Shown piece after piece: positions 1 through 9,826 of a stretch of DNA of 64,000 nt (position 1 is the stretch's first letter; each line of letters starts with the position of its first letter). The position numbers and the translations under genes are program-made. This stretch comes from Pseudomonas chlororaphis subsp. chlororaphis (GTDB lineage: Bacteria; Pseudomonadota; Gammaproteobacteria; Pseudomonadales; Pseudomonadaceae): NCBI RefSeq assembly GCF_003945765.1, contig NZ_CP027712.1, forward strand, positions 2,170,001-2,234,000, read 5' to 3'. Under the pieces are notes generated by a model. The model searched no databases. It had not been told where the DNA came from and saw only the letters and a program-made list of their open reading frames with translations.

Positions 1-876
<876 letters not shown>

Positions 877-1090
877 TGAATCACTCCTTTTGGTCCGCAC
901 GGCTACGGACCTGACGGGACGGGCAGAGCTCTTAACCTAGCCCTGTTTTCAGTAGCTGGCTAATAACTGGACTCTATGGACAAGTCCAAGGTTCCGAACT
1001 CGGCTATCATGCGCCGGTTTTCGTGACAGGCTTTGCGCGCACTTCGGGCAGGTTTGCGCATGATTCATTGCCCATTGCCCAGGAGATTCG

Positions 1091-2164
1091 ATGAACACCC
1101 TCTTTATGCACTGCCGGCCGGGCTTCGAAGGCGAAGTCTGTTCCGAGATCGCCGACCATGCCGCGCGCCTGAACGTGGCCGGGTACGCCAAGGCCAAGCC
1201 GAGCACCGCCTGTGCCGAGTTTGTGTGCAGCGAAGAAGACGGCGCCGAGCGCCTGATGCGCGAGCTGCGTTTCGCCGAGCTGATCTTCCCGCGGCAATGG
1301 GCGCGGGGCGTCTTCGTCGATCTGCCGGAAACCGACCGCATCAGCGTGATCCTGGCCCACCTGGCGAGCTTCCCGACCTGCGGCAGCCTGTGGCTGGAAG
1401 TGCTGGATACCAATGACGGCAAGGAGCTGTCGAACTTCTGCAAGAAATTCGAAGCACCGCTGCGCAAGGCCCTGACGGCGGCCGGCAAGCTGGTGGACGA
1501 TGCCGGCAAGCCGCGCTTGCTGTTGACCTTCAAAAGCGGCCGCGAGGTATTTGTCGGCCTGGCGGCCGCAGGCAATTCGGCCATGTGGCCGATGGGCATT
1601 CCGCGCCTGAAGTTCCCCCGTGAGGCGCCTAGCCGCTCGACCCTGAAGTTGGAGGAGGCCTGGCACCATTTCATTCCTCGCGATCAGTGGGACGAGCGTC
1701 TGCACGGCGACATGACTGGCGTCGACCTGGGCGCGGCCCCGGGTGGCTGGACCTGGCAACTGGTCAACCGCGGCATGCTGGTCACTGCTGTCGATAACGG
1801 GCCAATGGCCGAAAGCCTTATGGACACTGGCCTGGTGCAGCACCTGATGGCCGATGGTTTCACCTTCAAGCCCAAGCAGCCGGTGGACTGGATGGTCTGC
1901 GACATCGTCGAAAAGCCGGCGCGCAACGCCGCCTTGCTGGAAACCTGGATCGGCGAGGGGCACTGCCGCGAAGCGGTGGTCAACCTGAAGCTGCCGATGA
2001 AGCAGCGTTACGCGGAAGTGAAGCGTTTGCTCGAGCGGATCGAGGACGGCTTCAAGGCCCGCGGCATTCGCGTGGCCATTGGCTGCAAGCAGCTGTACCA
2101 CGACCGCGAAGAAGTGACCTGCCACCTGCGCCGGCTGGATGAAAAGAAGCCCAAGGCCCGTTGA
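1091..2164 (+). CDS. rlmM: 23S rRNA 2'-O-ribose C2498 methyltransferase RlmM
   Basis: RlmM methylates the 2'-OH of C2498 in the peptidyl-transferase region of 23S rRNA using S-adenosylmethionine. The 357-residue product is the normal family length. It starts MNTLFMHCRPGFEGE, typical of the N-terminal THUMP-like part, and has the SAM-binding loop DLGAAPGGWTW near residues 211-221, followed by the MVCDIVEKP block of the RrmJ-like methyltransferase fold. An AGGAGATTCG ribosome site precedes the ATG. It lies between acnA (divergent) and tusA. A 10-bp perfect hairpin follows the stop codon. Confidence 0.95.
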   Translation: MNTLFMHCRPGFEGEVCSEIADHAARLNVAGYAKAKPSTACAEFVCSEEDGAERLMRELRFAELIFPRQWARGVFVDLPETDRISVILAHLASFPTCGSLWLEVLDTNDGKELSNFCKKFEAPLRKALTAAGKLVDDAGKPRLLLTFKSGREVFVGLAAAGNSAMWPMGIPRLKFPREAPSRSTLKLEEAWHHFIPRDQWDERLHGDMTGVDLGAAPGGWTWQLVNRGMLVTAVDNGPMAESLMDTGLVQHLMADGFTFKPKQPVDWMVCDIVEKPARNAALLETWIGEGHCREAVVNLKLPMKQRYAEVKRLLERIEDGFKARGIRVAIGCKQLYHDREEVTCHLRRLDEKKPKAR

Positions 2165-2200
2165 TCGTGGTTGCGGCGCAATGTCACAGATAGCGTCGAT

Positions 2201-2225
2201 GCCGGCATTGCGCGACAATGCCGGC
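2201..2225 (+). terminator. Hairpin between rlmM and tusA
   Basis: A perfect 10-bp inverted repeat, GCCGGCATTG and CAATGCCGGC, with a 5-base loop. It is followed only by a weak T-run (CAGTTTC) and lies just before the tusA ribosome site. It may be a weak terminator or an mRNA-stabilising stem. Confidence 0.4.
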
Positions 2226-2243
2226 CAGTTTCAGGAGTGAGTT

Positions 2244-2495
2244 ATGAGTCAAATCATCGATACGCCGGTCGACGGCACGCTGGATGCCACCGGGCTCAAT
2301 TGCCCGGAGCCGGTCATGATGCTGCACCAGCATATTCGTGACCTGCAGCCCGGCGGCCTGCTCAAGGTGATCGCCACTGATCCCTCGACCCGCCGCGACA
2401 TCCCCAAGTTCTGCGTGTTCCTCGACCATGAGCTGGTCGCCCAGCAGGAAGAGGCCGGCACCTATCTGTACTGGATTCGCAAGAAGTCCGGTTAA
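2244..2495 (+). CDS. tusA: Sulfurtransferase TusA (SirA family)
   Basis: TusA carries persulfide sulfur from cysteine desulfurase to acceptors, in E. coli for tRNA 2-thiouridine synthesis. The 83-residue protein has the family length and the motif [10 protein letters not shown] with the persulfide-carrying cysteine at residue 20. A good AGGAGTGAG site precedes the ATG. The gene is convergent with the MATE exporter and the two stop codons share the four bases TTAA, so there is no space for a terminator between them. Cytoplasmic. Confidence 0.92.
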   Translation: MSQIIDTPVDGTLDATGLNCPEPVMMLHQHIRDLQPGGLLKVIATDPSTRRDIPKFCVFLDHELVAQQEEAGTYLYWIRKKSG

Positions 2496-3913
2496 GCCAC
2501 CGCCCGGCTGATGCGGATCCGCTTGCGCGCGCTGCGCGCCAGGCGGATCGACAGCATCAGCGCCGCGCAACTCAGGCCGGCGATCAAGCCTTCCCACAGC
2601 CCGCTCGGGCCGCTGGCAGGGCCGAACCAGTCGGTCAGCCCCAGCACATACCCCACCGGCAAACCGATGCCCCAATAGGCGAGCAGCGTCAGGACCATGG
2701 TCACCCGGGTGTCCTGGTAGCCACGCAGCGCGCCGGCGCAGATCACCTGGATCGCGTCGGAGAACTGGTAGAGCGCGGCATACACGATCAGCATCGCCGC
2801 CACCTGGATCACCGCGGTGTCCGGGGTGTAGATCGAGGCGATGGACTCACGCAGCAGCAGGATCAGGCTCGCGGAGAACAGGGCGAAGGCCAGCGCCGCA
2901 CCCAGGCCGACGCCGGCGGCGAAGCGTGCCTGATGCGGGTTGCCTGCGCCCAGGGCCTGGCCGACCCGCACCGTGACCGCCATGCCCAGGGAATACGGAA
3001 TCATGAACAGCAGGGAGCTGATGTTGAGGGCGATCTGGTGCCCGGCCACGACTGTGGCGCCGAGGCTGCCGATCAGCAGGGCGATCACCGCGAAGATGCT
3101 CGATTCGGCAAACACCGCGATGCCGATCGGCAGGCCGACGCTCAGCAAACGCTTGATCACCGCCCATTGCGGCCAGTCGAAACGCTTGAACAGCTGGCTG
3201 CTCTGGTAGGCCGGGGCCCAGCGGGTCCAGCCCGCCATGGCCAGCATCATCGCCCACATCACGATGGCCGTGGCCCAGCCGCAACCGACGCCGCCCATGG
3301 CCGGCACGCCGAGGTGGCCATAAATGAACACGTAGTTGATGGGGATGTTCAGGGCCAGGCCGAACAGGCCGATGACCATGCTTGGCCGGGTGCGGCCCAG
3401 GGCATCGCTGCAGCAACGCAGCACGTAATACAGCGCCACCGCCGGCAGGCCGCTGGCGATGCCGTGCAGGTATTCCATGCAGGGGCTGATCAGTGTCGGG
3501 TCGACCTTCATCAGGTGCAGCACCGGCTCGGCATTGACCAGAATCAGGCTGGCGCTCAGGCCGACCGCCAGAGCCAGCCACAGCGCCTGGCGCACGATCG
3601 GGCCGATCTCGCCATAGGTGCCGGCGCCGACCCGCTGGGCCACCTTGGGCGTGGTGGCCAGCAGGGTGCCAGTCATCAACAGGAACACCGGGATCCAGAT
3701 CGAGTTGCCCAGCGCCACGGCCGCCAGGTCCCGTGGGCTGACCCGTCCGGCCATCACCGCATCGACGAAGCCCATGGCCGTGGTCGCCAGCTGCGCGATC
3801 ATGATCGGCAAGGCCAGGGCCAGCAGGCTGCGCAGTTCAAGGCGCACCCGGGCCGGGCGGTTGAGGAAAGTGGCGGGAGTATTGGTCACGGAATTCACAG
3901 GCGAAGCGTCCAC
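2492..3913 (-). CDS. MATE family multidrug/cation exporter (NorM/PmpM type)
   Basis: A 473-residue inner-membrane protein with about twelve hydrophobic segments, the usual size for NorM-type MATE exporters, which expel cationic drugs in exchange for Na+ or H+. The start of the first repeat ([19 protein letters not shown]) and the [16 protein letters not shown] block are typical of the family, as are [11 protein letters not shown] and the later [11 protein letters not shown] block. The ATG at 3913 gives a 27-residue hydrophilic N-terminus; a slightly later start is possible. It is convergent with tusA (stops overlap). Substrate cannot be read from the sequence. Confidence 0.88.
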   Translation of the reverse strand: MDASPVNSVTNTPATFLNRPARVRLELRSLLALALPIMIAQLATTAMGFVDAVMAGRVSPRDLAAVALGNSIWIPVFLLMTGTLLATTPKVAQRVGAGTYGEIGPIVRQALWLALAVGLSASLILVNAEPVLHLMKVDPTLISPCMEYLHGIASGLPAVALYYVLRCCSDALGRTRPSMVIGLFGLALNIPINYVFIYGHLGVPAMGGVGCGWATAIVMWAMMLAMAGWTRWAPAYQSSQLFKRFDWPQWAVIKRLLSVGLPIGIAVFAESSIFAVIALLIGSLGATVVAGHQIALNISSLLFMIPYSLGMAVTVRVGQALGAGNPHQARFAAGVGLGAALAFALFSASLILLLRESIASIYTPDTAVIQVAAMLIVYAALYQFSDAIQVICAGALRGYQDTRVTMVLTLLAYWGIGLPVGYVLGLTDWFGPASGPSGLWEGLIAGLSCAALMLSIRLARSARKRIRISRAVA

Positions 3914-4077
3914 AGGGTTGATGCGCAGGGCGGCGTATTCTACGCATTGACGGATGAGTCAGGAAAAAACCTCTGTTGTCGATTTGTAAGTGCTGGCGGC
4001 GGTTGACGGAGTGGATTGCTCGCTGGCCGAAAATGGCCTTCTACGCCTAAACTGCGGCTCCGCGAAAGGAGCCTGCC

Positions 4078-5223
4078 ATGCTGATTGTTGCCGACGAAAA
4101 TATTCCCCTGCTCGATGCCTTTTTTGCCGGCTTCGGCGAGATCCGCCGTTTCCCGGGGCGGGCCATCGACCGCGCCGCCATCGAGGGCGCCGATGTGCTG
4201 CTGGTGCGTTCGGTGACCCAGGTCAGCCGCGCCTTGCTCGAAGGTAGCCAGGTGCGGTTTGTCGGTACCTGCACCATTGGCACCGACCATTTGGACCTCG
4301 AGTATTTCCGGGAGGCGGGCATTCGCTGGTCCAGCGCGCCAGGCTGTAATGCGCGCGGGGTGGTCGACTATGTGCTGGGCAGCCTGCTGACCCTGGCGGA
4401 AATCGAAGGCGCCGACCTGACGCAACGCACTTACGGCGTGGTGGGCGCGGGCGAGGTCGGTGGACGGCTGATCGAGGTGCTGCGCGGCCTGGGCTGGAAG
4501 GTCCTGGTCTGCGACCCGCCACGGCAGGTGGCGGAAGGTGGCGACTACGTCAGCCTGGAACAGATCCTCGCCCAGTGCGATGTCATCAGCCTGCACACCC
4601 CCTTGACCAAGGCCGGCGAGCTGCCGACCTGGCACCTGCTGGACAAGCAGCGCCTGCGGCAACTGCGCCCCGGTGCCTGGCTGATCAACGCCAGCCGTGG
4701 CGCGGTGGTGGATAACACTGCCCTGCGTGAAGTGCTGCTCGAGCGTGAAGACCTGCAGGCGGTGCTGGATGTCTGGGAGGGCGAGCCCCAGGTCGACGTG
4801 GCCCTGGCCGACCTGTGCGTACTGGCCACGCCGCACATCGCCGGTTACAGCCTCGATGGCCGGCAGCGTGGGACGGCGCAGATCTATCAGGCGCTGTGCG
4901 ATTACCTTGGGCAGCCGCAAGCGATTCATTTGCGCGACCTGCTGCCCCGGCCATGGTTGTCGGAGGTGAGCCTCGATGCCCATAGCGACCCGGCCTGGTC
5001 CCTGGCGATGATCTGCCGAGCGGTCTACGACCCGCGGCGCGACGATGCGGATTTCCGCCGTAGCCTGGTGGGCAGCATGGCCGAGCAGCGCGCGGCCTTC
5101 GATGCGTTGCGCAAGGGTTATCCGCCGCGCCGTGAAATCGATGGGTTGGCCGTGCGCATCCAGGGCGAAGCGCCAGGCTTGCAGCAGATCGTCTCGGCCT
5201 TGGGCGCGGTGTCGGTTCGTTGA
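4078..5223 (+). CDS. pdxB: Erythronate-4-phosphate dehydrogenase PdxB
   Basis: PdxB oxidises 4-phospho-D-erythronate, the second step of the DXP-dependent pyridoxal phosphate pathway. The 381-residue product shows the D-2-hydroxyacid dehydrogenase layout: an N-terminal half beginning [13 protein letters not shown], the NAD-binding [12 protein letters not shown] near 120-131, the late ATPHIAGYS block with the catalytic histidine near residue 253, and the PdxB-specific C-terminal dimerisation domain from about residue 300. AAAGGAGCCTGCC precedes the ATG. The gene is divergent from the MATE exporter. Confidence 0.95.
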   Translation: MLIVADENIPLLDAFFAGFGEIRRFPGRAIDRAAIEGADVLLVRSVTQVSRALLEGSQVRFVGTCTIGTDHLDLEYFREAGIRWSSAPGCNARGVVDYVLGSLLTLAEIEGADLTQRTYGVVGAGEVGGRLIEVLRGLGWKVLVCDPPRQVAEGGDYVSLEQILAQCDVISLHTPLTKAGELPTWHLLDKQRLRQLRPGAWLINASRGAVVDNTALREVLLEREDLQAVLDVWEGEPQVDVALADLCVLATPHIAGYSLDGRQRGTAQIYQALCDYLGQPQAIHLRDLLPRPWLSEVSLDAHSDPAWSLAMICRAVYDPRRDDADFRRSLVGSMAEQRAAFDALRKGYPPRREIDGLAVRIQGEAPGLQQIVSALGAVSVR

Positions 5224-5275
5224 TGGTTCGGGCCCGGTCGTTTGTGACGGGGCGACAAGGGTTCCGGCGGGCATA

Positions 5276-5300
5276 AAAAACCCGGCTTCAGGGCCGGGTC
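5276..5300 (-). terminator. Intrinsic terminator for the minus-strand gene at 5322
   Basis: CCCGGC and GCCGGG arms with a 6-base loop. On the minus strand the stem is followed by TTTTTT, so it ends the short gene that stops at 5322. It lies in the pdxB downstream space, where the T-run faces the other way. Confidence 0.7.
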
Positions 5301-5321
5301 AAGAGGACGTGAGGCTATGTG

Positions 5322-5501
5322 TCAATCTTGCTGCGCAGGCTTGACCAGTCGCTTTTCCAGTTCGCGGCAGGCGTTCTGGATCATGTCTTCGGTGATCGGT
5401 ACTTCGCGACCCTGAGCGTCGATGATGGCGCATCCCAGAGACTGGTCGGGGTGGGTACGAATCACTTCAATCTTGTCATTGCTGCTGTTTTGCAAGGACA
5501 T
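5322..5501 (-). CDS. Short conserved pseudomonad protein, function unknown
   Basis: A 59-residue soluble protein beginning MSLQNSSNDKIEVIR. An upstream in-frame ATG at 5516 exists, but AGGAG lies 7 bases before the ATG at 5501, so 5501 is preferred. The C-terminal half is helical and charged, with the block REVPITEDMIQNACREL. There is no membrane segment and no recognised domain. I recall very similar short proteins named after PA1571 of P. aeruginosa, but could not verify this. It has its own terminator, so it is probably a single-gene unit. Confidence 0.75.
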   Translation of the reverse strand: MSLQNSSNDKIEVIRTHPDQSLGCAIIDAQGREVPITEDMIQNACRELEKRLVKPAQQD

Positions 5502-5716
5502 GGCCTGTCTCCTCATCAGGTTGTGCGCTTACTTTAAAACCGCCAGGTGACCAAGCTGTGACAAGTCCCTGCAAGGTCCCACTACGGCGTTTTCTATCCG
5601 GGGAGTCCTCAGTCCAACAGAAATGTCTGTGGACTTCCACTCGGACCTTAGACCAATAGCATCTAGGCTCTAGTGTTGGCGGACATAATTAACCTGACTC
5701 ATTTTGATTTACCCAA

Positions 5717-5775
5717 GTTCCAGGAAATGCAGGTTCCAAGAAACAGTTTCCAGGAAAATCGGTTCCGACAAACAG
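5717..5775. repeat. Four tandem TTCC-containing imperfect repeats upstream of the ABC transporter
   Basis: Within the 346-base gap 5502-5847, the motif GTTCCAGGAAA / GTTCCAAGAAACAG / GTTTCCAGGAAAA / GTTCCGACAAACAGG recurs four times, with TTCC cores at 5718, 5734, 5748 and 5763 (spacings 16, 14 and 15). The rest of the gap looks like normal non-coding DNA, with no hairpin of note. The spacing is near 1.5 helical turns; it may be a protein-binding array or a slipped-strand relic. Confidence 0.5.
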
Positions 5776-5847
5776 GGCTCAACCTCATCGCCTTGCTGGA
5801 TCACGCGGCGGTGAATGGGGCGGGGCCGTTCCCAGGTGTGCTCCCGG

Positions 5848-7623
5848 ATGAACTTCATGCTTTCTTCGCGTCAACGCCGGGCGATTCGCCTGGCCAGTCG
5901 TTTCATCGCGCCTTATCGCTGGCAGGCCCTGGGGGCGTTGCTGGCGCTGGTGGTGACCGCTGGCATCACCCTGTCCATGGGGCAGGGCATCCGCCTGTTG
6001 GTGGACCGGGGCTTCATGACCGGGTCGCCGGATTTGCTCAACCAGTCCATCGGTCTGTTTCTGTTATTGGTGCTGGGGCTGGCGGTGGGGACGTTCGTGC
6101 GTTTCTACCTCGTGTCGTGGATTGGCGAGCGTTGCGTGGCGGATATCCGTCGGCAAGTGTTCAATCATCTGATCTACCTGCACCCGGGCTTCTATGAGAA
6201 CAATCGCAGCTCGGAGATCCAGTCGCGGCTGACCGCCGATACCACCTTGCTGCAATCGGTGATCGGCTCGTCGCTCTCGCTGTTTTTGCGTAATGCGCTG
6301 ATGGTCATCGGCGGCATCGTGCTGCTGTTTGTCACCAATCCCAAGCTTACCAGCATCGTAGTGATCGCCTTGCCCCTGGTGCTGGCGCCGATCCTGATTT
6401 TCGGCCGCCGGGTGCGCAGCCTGTCGCGCTTGAGCCAGGACCGTATCGCCGATGTCGGCAGCTACGTGGCGGAAACCCTGGGCCAGATCAAGACCGTCCA
6501 GGCCTATAACCACCAGCCCCAGGATGAGCAACGCTTTGCCCAGACGGTGGAAGAGGCGTTCAACACCGCGCGCCGGCGTATTGTCCAGCGCGCCTGGCTG
6601 ATCACCCTGGTGATCGTGCTGGTGCTGGGGGCGGTCGGGGTGATGCTCTGGGTCGGCGGCATGGATGTGATCGCCGGGCGTATTTCCAGTGGCGAGCTGG
6701 CGGCCTTTGTCTTCTACAGCCTGATCGTCGGCAGTGCCTTCGGCACCCTGAGCGAGGTGATCGGCGAGCTGCAACGGGCCGCCGGCGCAGCGGAGCGGAT
6801 TGCCGAGTTGCTGCGTTCGGAAAACCTGATCCAGCCGCCGAGCGACGGCCCGGCCAGCTTGCCCGAGCGGGTGCGGGGCGAACTGGTGCTGGAGAACTTG
6901 CGCTTCTCTTATCCGTCGCGTCCGGACAGTTACGCCGTCGATGGCTTGAGCCTGACTATCCACGAGGGAGAAACCCTGGCGCTGGTCGGGCCGTCGGGGG
7001 CGGGCAAGTCGACCCTCTACGATCTGCTGCTGCGCTTCTACGACCCGGAGCAGGGGCGCATCCTGCTCGATGGCGTACCCCTGACCCAGCTCGACCCGCA
7101 GGATGTGCGTCGCTGTTTTGCCTTGGTGTCGCAAAGCCCGGCGCTGTTCTTCGGCAGCATCGAGGAGAACATTCGTTATGGCAAACCCTCGGCCACCCCG
7201 GAACAGGTCAGGGAGGCGGCAAGGATCGCCTACGCCCATGACTTCATCGAGAACATGCCCGAGGGTTACCGGACCCATCTCGGCGATGCGGGGCTGGGAC
7301 TGTCCGGCGGCCAGCGCCAGCGCCTGGCGATTGCCCGGGCGCTGCTGGTGGATGCGCCGATCCTGTTGCTGGATGAAGCCACCAGCGCCCTGGATGCCCA
7401 GAGCGAGCATTTGATCCAGCAAGCCTTGCCGAGCCTGATGAAGAATCGCACCACCCTGGTGATCGCCCATCGCCTGGCCACGGTGAAAAACGCCGACCGC
7501 ATCGCGGTGATGGATCAGGGCCGGTTGGTGGCGGTGGGCACCCATCAGGAGCTGATCGCCAGCAATCCACTGTATGCGCGCCTGGCGGCCTTGCAGTTCA
7601 GCGATGGCCAGTCTGTGTCCTGA
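5848..7623 (+). CDS. Exporter-type ABC transporter, fused permease and ATPase (MsbA-like)
   Basis: About 591 residues with an N-terminal six-helix ABC type-1 transmembrane domain (residues about 10-310) and a C-terminal nucleotide-binding domain. Visible ATPase motifs are Walker A GPSGAGKST near 380, signature LSGGQRQRL near 484, Walker B LLLDEATSALD near 508, and the H-loop IAHRL. It works as a homodimer or half-transporter in the inner membrane; the substrate is not evident and could be a lipid or a drug. Start choice is weak: an ATG at 5815 is in frame, but MNFMLSSRQRRAIR from 5848 fits the family start better. Flanked by an intrinsic terminator. Confidence 0.85.
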   Translation: MNFMLSSRQRRAIRLASRFIAPYRWQALGALLALVVTAGITLSMGQGIRLLVDRGFMTGSPDLLNQSIGLFLLLVLGLAVGTFVRFYLVSWIGERCVADIRRQVFNHLIYLHPGFYENNRSSEIQSRLTADTTLLQSVIGSSLSLFLRNALMVIGGIVLLFVTNPKLTSIVVIALPLVLAPILIFGRRVRSLSRLSQDRIADVGSYVAETLGQIKTVQAYNHQPQDEQRFAQTVEEAFNTARRRIVQRAWLITLVIVLVLGAVGVMLWVGGMDVIAGRISSGELAAFVFYSLIVGSAFGTLSEVIGELQRAAGAAERIAELLRSENLIQPPSDGPASLPERVRGELVLENLRFSYPSRPDSYAVDGLSLTIHEGETLALVGPSGAGKSTLYDLLLRFYDPEQGRILLDGVPLTQLDPQDVRRCFALVSQSPALFFGSIEENIRYGKPSATPEQVREAARIAYAHDFIENMPEGYRTHLGDAGLGLSGGQRQRLAIARALLVDAPILLLDEATSALDAQSEHLIQQALPSLMKNRTTLVIAHRLATVKNADRIAVMDQGRLVAVGTHQELIASNPLYARLAALQFSDGQSVS

Positions 7624-7639
7624 ACTTGCGCTGGAAACG

Positions 7640-7670
7640 AAAATGCCCGCATCGCTGCGGGCATTTTTTA
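7640..7670. terminator. Bidirectional terminator between ABC transporter and slt
   Basis: AAATGCCCGC and GCGGGCATTTTTT arms with a 6-base loop, between two convergent genes. The T-run is stronger on the plus strand. Confidence 0.85.
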
Positions 7671-7684
7671 TGAGGCGTTATCGC

Positions 7685-9613
7685 TTACTGATCGTCGAAA
7701 TACCGCTCATGCCAATCCACCAGTGGCTGTGGCGAATTGAGCTTCTGGCCGTAGATCACCGAATAGGACAGCACGTTCTGCACGTACTGGCGGGTTTCGT
7801 CGAACGGAATACTTTCCACCCAGACGTCGAAGCTCAGGTGGTCGGCGCCACGGAGCCATTGGCGCACGCGTCCGGGGCCGGCGTTGTAGGCGGCGGAGGC
7901 GAGCACTCGGTTGCCATTGAACTGGCTGTGCACCTGGCTCAGGTAGGCGGCGCCGAGCTGGATGTTTTTGTCCGGGTTCAGTACTTGCTGCGGCGAGGCC
8001 AGCGGGATGCTGAACTTGCGCGCGGTTTCCTTCGCGGTGCCGGGCATCAGTTGCATCAGGCCGGCCGCACCGACGCCCGAACGAGCGTCGTCCATGAACG
8101 CGCTTTCCTGGCGGGTGATCGCGAAGACCCAGCTCGAGTGCAGGCCACGGACCTTGGCTTCGCGCACCAGGGTGTCGCGATGGGCCATCGGGAAGCGGAT
8201 GTCCAGGTCGTCCCAGTACTTCGCCTGGCTGATGGTGCGAATGGCTGGGAAGTACCATTTCAGGTCATAGGCCAGCTTGGCCTGGGCGACCATTTCGTCA
8301 CGGTTGAAATGACGGCTGACGTGGTACCACTCACGCCGGCCATCGACGATCTGGCCACGGGCATGAAACTCCAGGGCGCGCCGCACGCCGGGCGTATTGC
8401 GCACCTTGTTGATCACTTGCTGGCTGAGCACCAGCGGTTTGTTGTTCAGCTGATAAGGCAGCTGGGTACGGTCGGCCGCGAGGAAACCATAGAAATCGCG
8501 CTCGTTGGCCAAGCCTTTGTAGAGGGTCTGGGCCTGGGGGTTCTGCGGTTCGGCCAGTTCCAGGCTGCGCGCTTGCCAGTAGCGCCAGCGGTTGGTAGTC
8601 GCCAGGTCCTGGGGCAGCTTGCGGGTCAGCTGGTAGGCGTCTTCCCAGCGAGCCAGACGCAACAGCAGGCGCAGGCGCCATTCGGAAACCGTGTTGTCGC
8701 GCAGCTCGGGATCGTATTTGGTCATCACTTCAAGGCCGCGGCTGTCGAAGCGCCGCGCCAGGGTCAGGCCGATTTCCCGGGCGATCGCCACTTTTTCGTC
8801 ACGGGAGAAGTGCATGCTGCTGGCATAACCGTCGAGCAGGGCCATGGCCCTGTCCGGATCCTGGCGGGCCAGGCGGCGCAGACCCAGGCCGACCACGTCG
8901 GACATGGCTTCGCTGGCCGGAGTGAAGCGCGACGGCTGGCTGAGCAGTTCGGGCTTCTGGGCAACGTCTACTAGCAGCCGGCCCTGAGGGGCGAGGGTGG
9001 TCATGCTGTTGACCAGGCTATTGGCCAGCGGATAGTTGCGGGCCTCGGCGGCCAGCTTGGCGCGCTGCCAGCGCTTCTGTTCGGTCAACTGGCCTTCGGC
9101 GGCCCACTGGGCGAACAGCGCATCGCAGGTGGCCGGCAGGGATTTGCCGCTGAGCCAGAGCTTGTCGGTGGCGGCGTAACCTTCGGCCTTGAGGTTGTGG
9201 CCCAACTGGTATTGCGCATTCAGGCAGTCCAGCTCGGTGAAGTTGAGCTTGGGGTCGTAATACTTGACGAAGGTGGCCCAGTCGCCGCGTTCGGCCAGCC
9301 AGCGCAACCAGCGCAGTTTCATCCAGTTGGCCTGGGGCAGGTCGCCGTGTTCACGGAGAAACTTTTCGATCTCGGCGTTGCTGGCGGTCTTCAGCCGGGC
9401 GGTCAGTTCGTCATAGGCCAGATAGGGCTCGAGCGGGTAGTCGGCCAGGACCTGGCTGTAGCGGAAATACGGACCGGAGTCACCCTTGGCCAGGGCGCGC
9501 TTGGCTTCATCGTAATATTGACGCTGGAGTGAGAGGTCTGCGGCCTGAGCGGTGTGCACGGCAGAGGCAGAAAGAAGCAGGCAGGATAAAAGGCTGAAAA
9601 GGCGACTGCGCAT
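7685..9613 (-). CDS. slt: Soluble lytic murein transglycosylase Slt
   Basis: A periplasmic enzyme that cleaves peptidoglycan between MurNAc and GlcNAc to leave 1,6-anhydroMurNAc ends. From the ATG at 9613 it has 642 residues, the usual size, with a signal peptide ending SASAVHTAQA just before ADLSLQRQYY. A long helical superhelix domain fills residues about 25-440. The C-terminal lysozyme-like domain holds TRQESAF with the catalytic glutamate near residue 502, and GLMQLMPGTA. An in-frame ATG at 9661 would put extra residues before the signal peptide and is less likely. Products feed NagZ and the muropeptide recycling route. Confidence 0.93.
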   Translation of the reverse strand: MRSRLFSLLSCLLLSASAVHTAQAADLSLQRQYYDEAKRALAKGDSGPYFRYSQVLADYPLEPYLAYDELTARLKTASNAEIEKFLREHGDLPQANWMKLRWLRWLAERGDWATFVKYYDPKLNFTELDCLNAQYQLGHNLKAEGYAATDKLWLSGKSLPATCDALFAQWAAEGQLTEQKRWQRAKLAAEARNYPLANSLVNSMTTLAPQGRLLVDVAQKPELLSQPSRFTPASEAMSDVVGLGLRRLARQDPDRAMALLDGYASSMHFSRDEKVAIAREIGLTLARRFDSRGLEVMTKYDPELRDNTVSEWRLRLLLRLARWEDAYQLTRKLPQDLATTNRWRYWQARSLELAEPQNPQAQTLYKGLANERDFYGFLAADRTQLPYQLNNKPLVLSQQVINKVRNTPGVRRALEFHARGQIVDGRREWYHVSRHFNRDEMVAQAKLAYDLKWYFPAIRTISQAKYWDDLDIRFPMAHRDTLVREAKVRGLHSSWVFAITRQESAFMDDARSGVGAAGLMQLMPGTAKETARKFSIPLASPQQVLNPDKNIQLGAAYLSQVHSQFNGNRVLASAAYNAGPGRVRQWLRGADHLSFDVWVESIPFDETRQYVQNVLSYSVIYGQKLNSPQPLVDWHERYFDDQ

Positions 9614-9826
9614 GAGACATCCGGGCAGAGAAATCATGACAAGTGCCGACAATGCCAACACTGATTATTCCCTAGCTTAGCCTTTTGCCAGCAGCGGGTG
9701 AAAGCTTTGCCGGCCTCTTGTCGCCAGTTCGCTGCAAATGTTGTTCAGGGTGCTTCAGGAGTGAAAATGCCGGCCTTCTGAGGCCTCAACTCAGGTAGAA
9801 TGCGCGCCCGGTTTTTGGAGAAGCTC

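Noticed and set aside
5673..6197. A 174-codon plus-strand frame in front of and inside the ABC transporter
   Set aside because: It overlaps the transporter in another frame and includes the tandem repeats; its translation is Gly/Ala-rich without motif.
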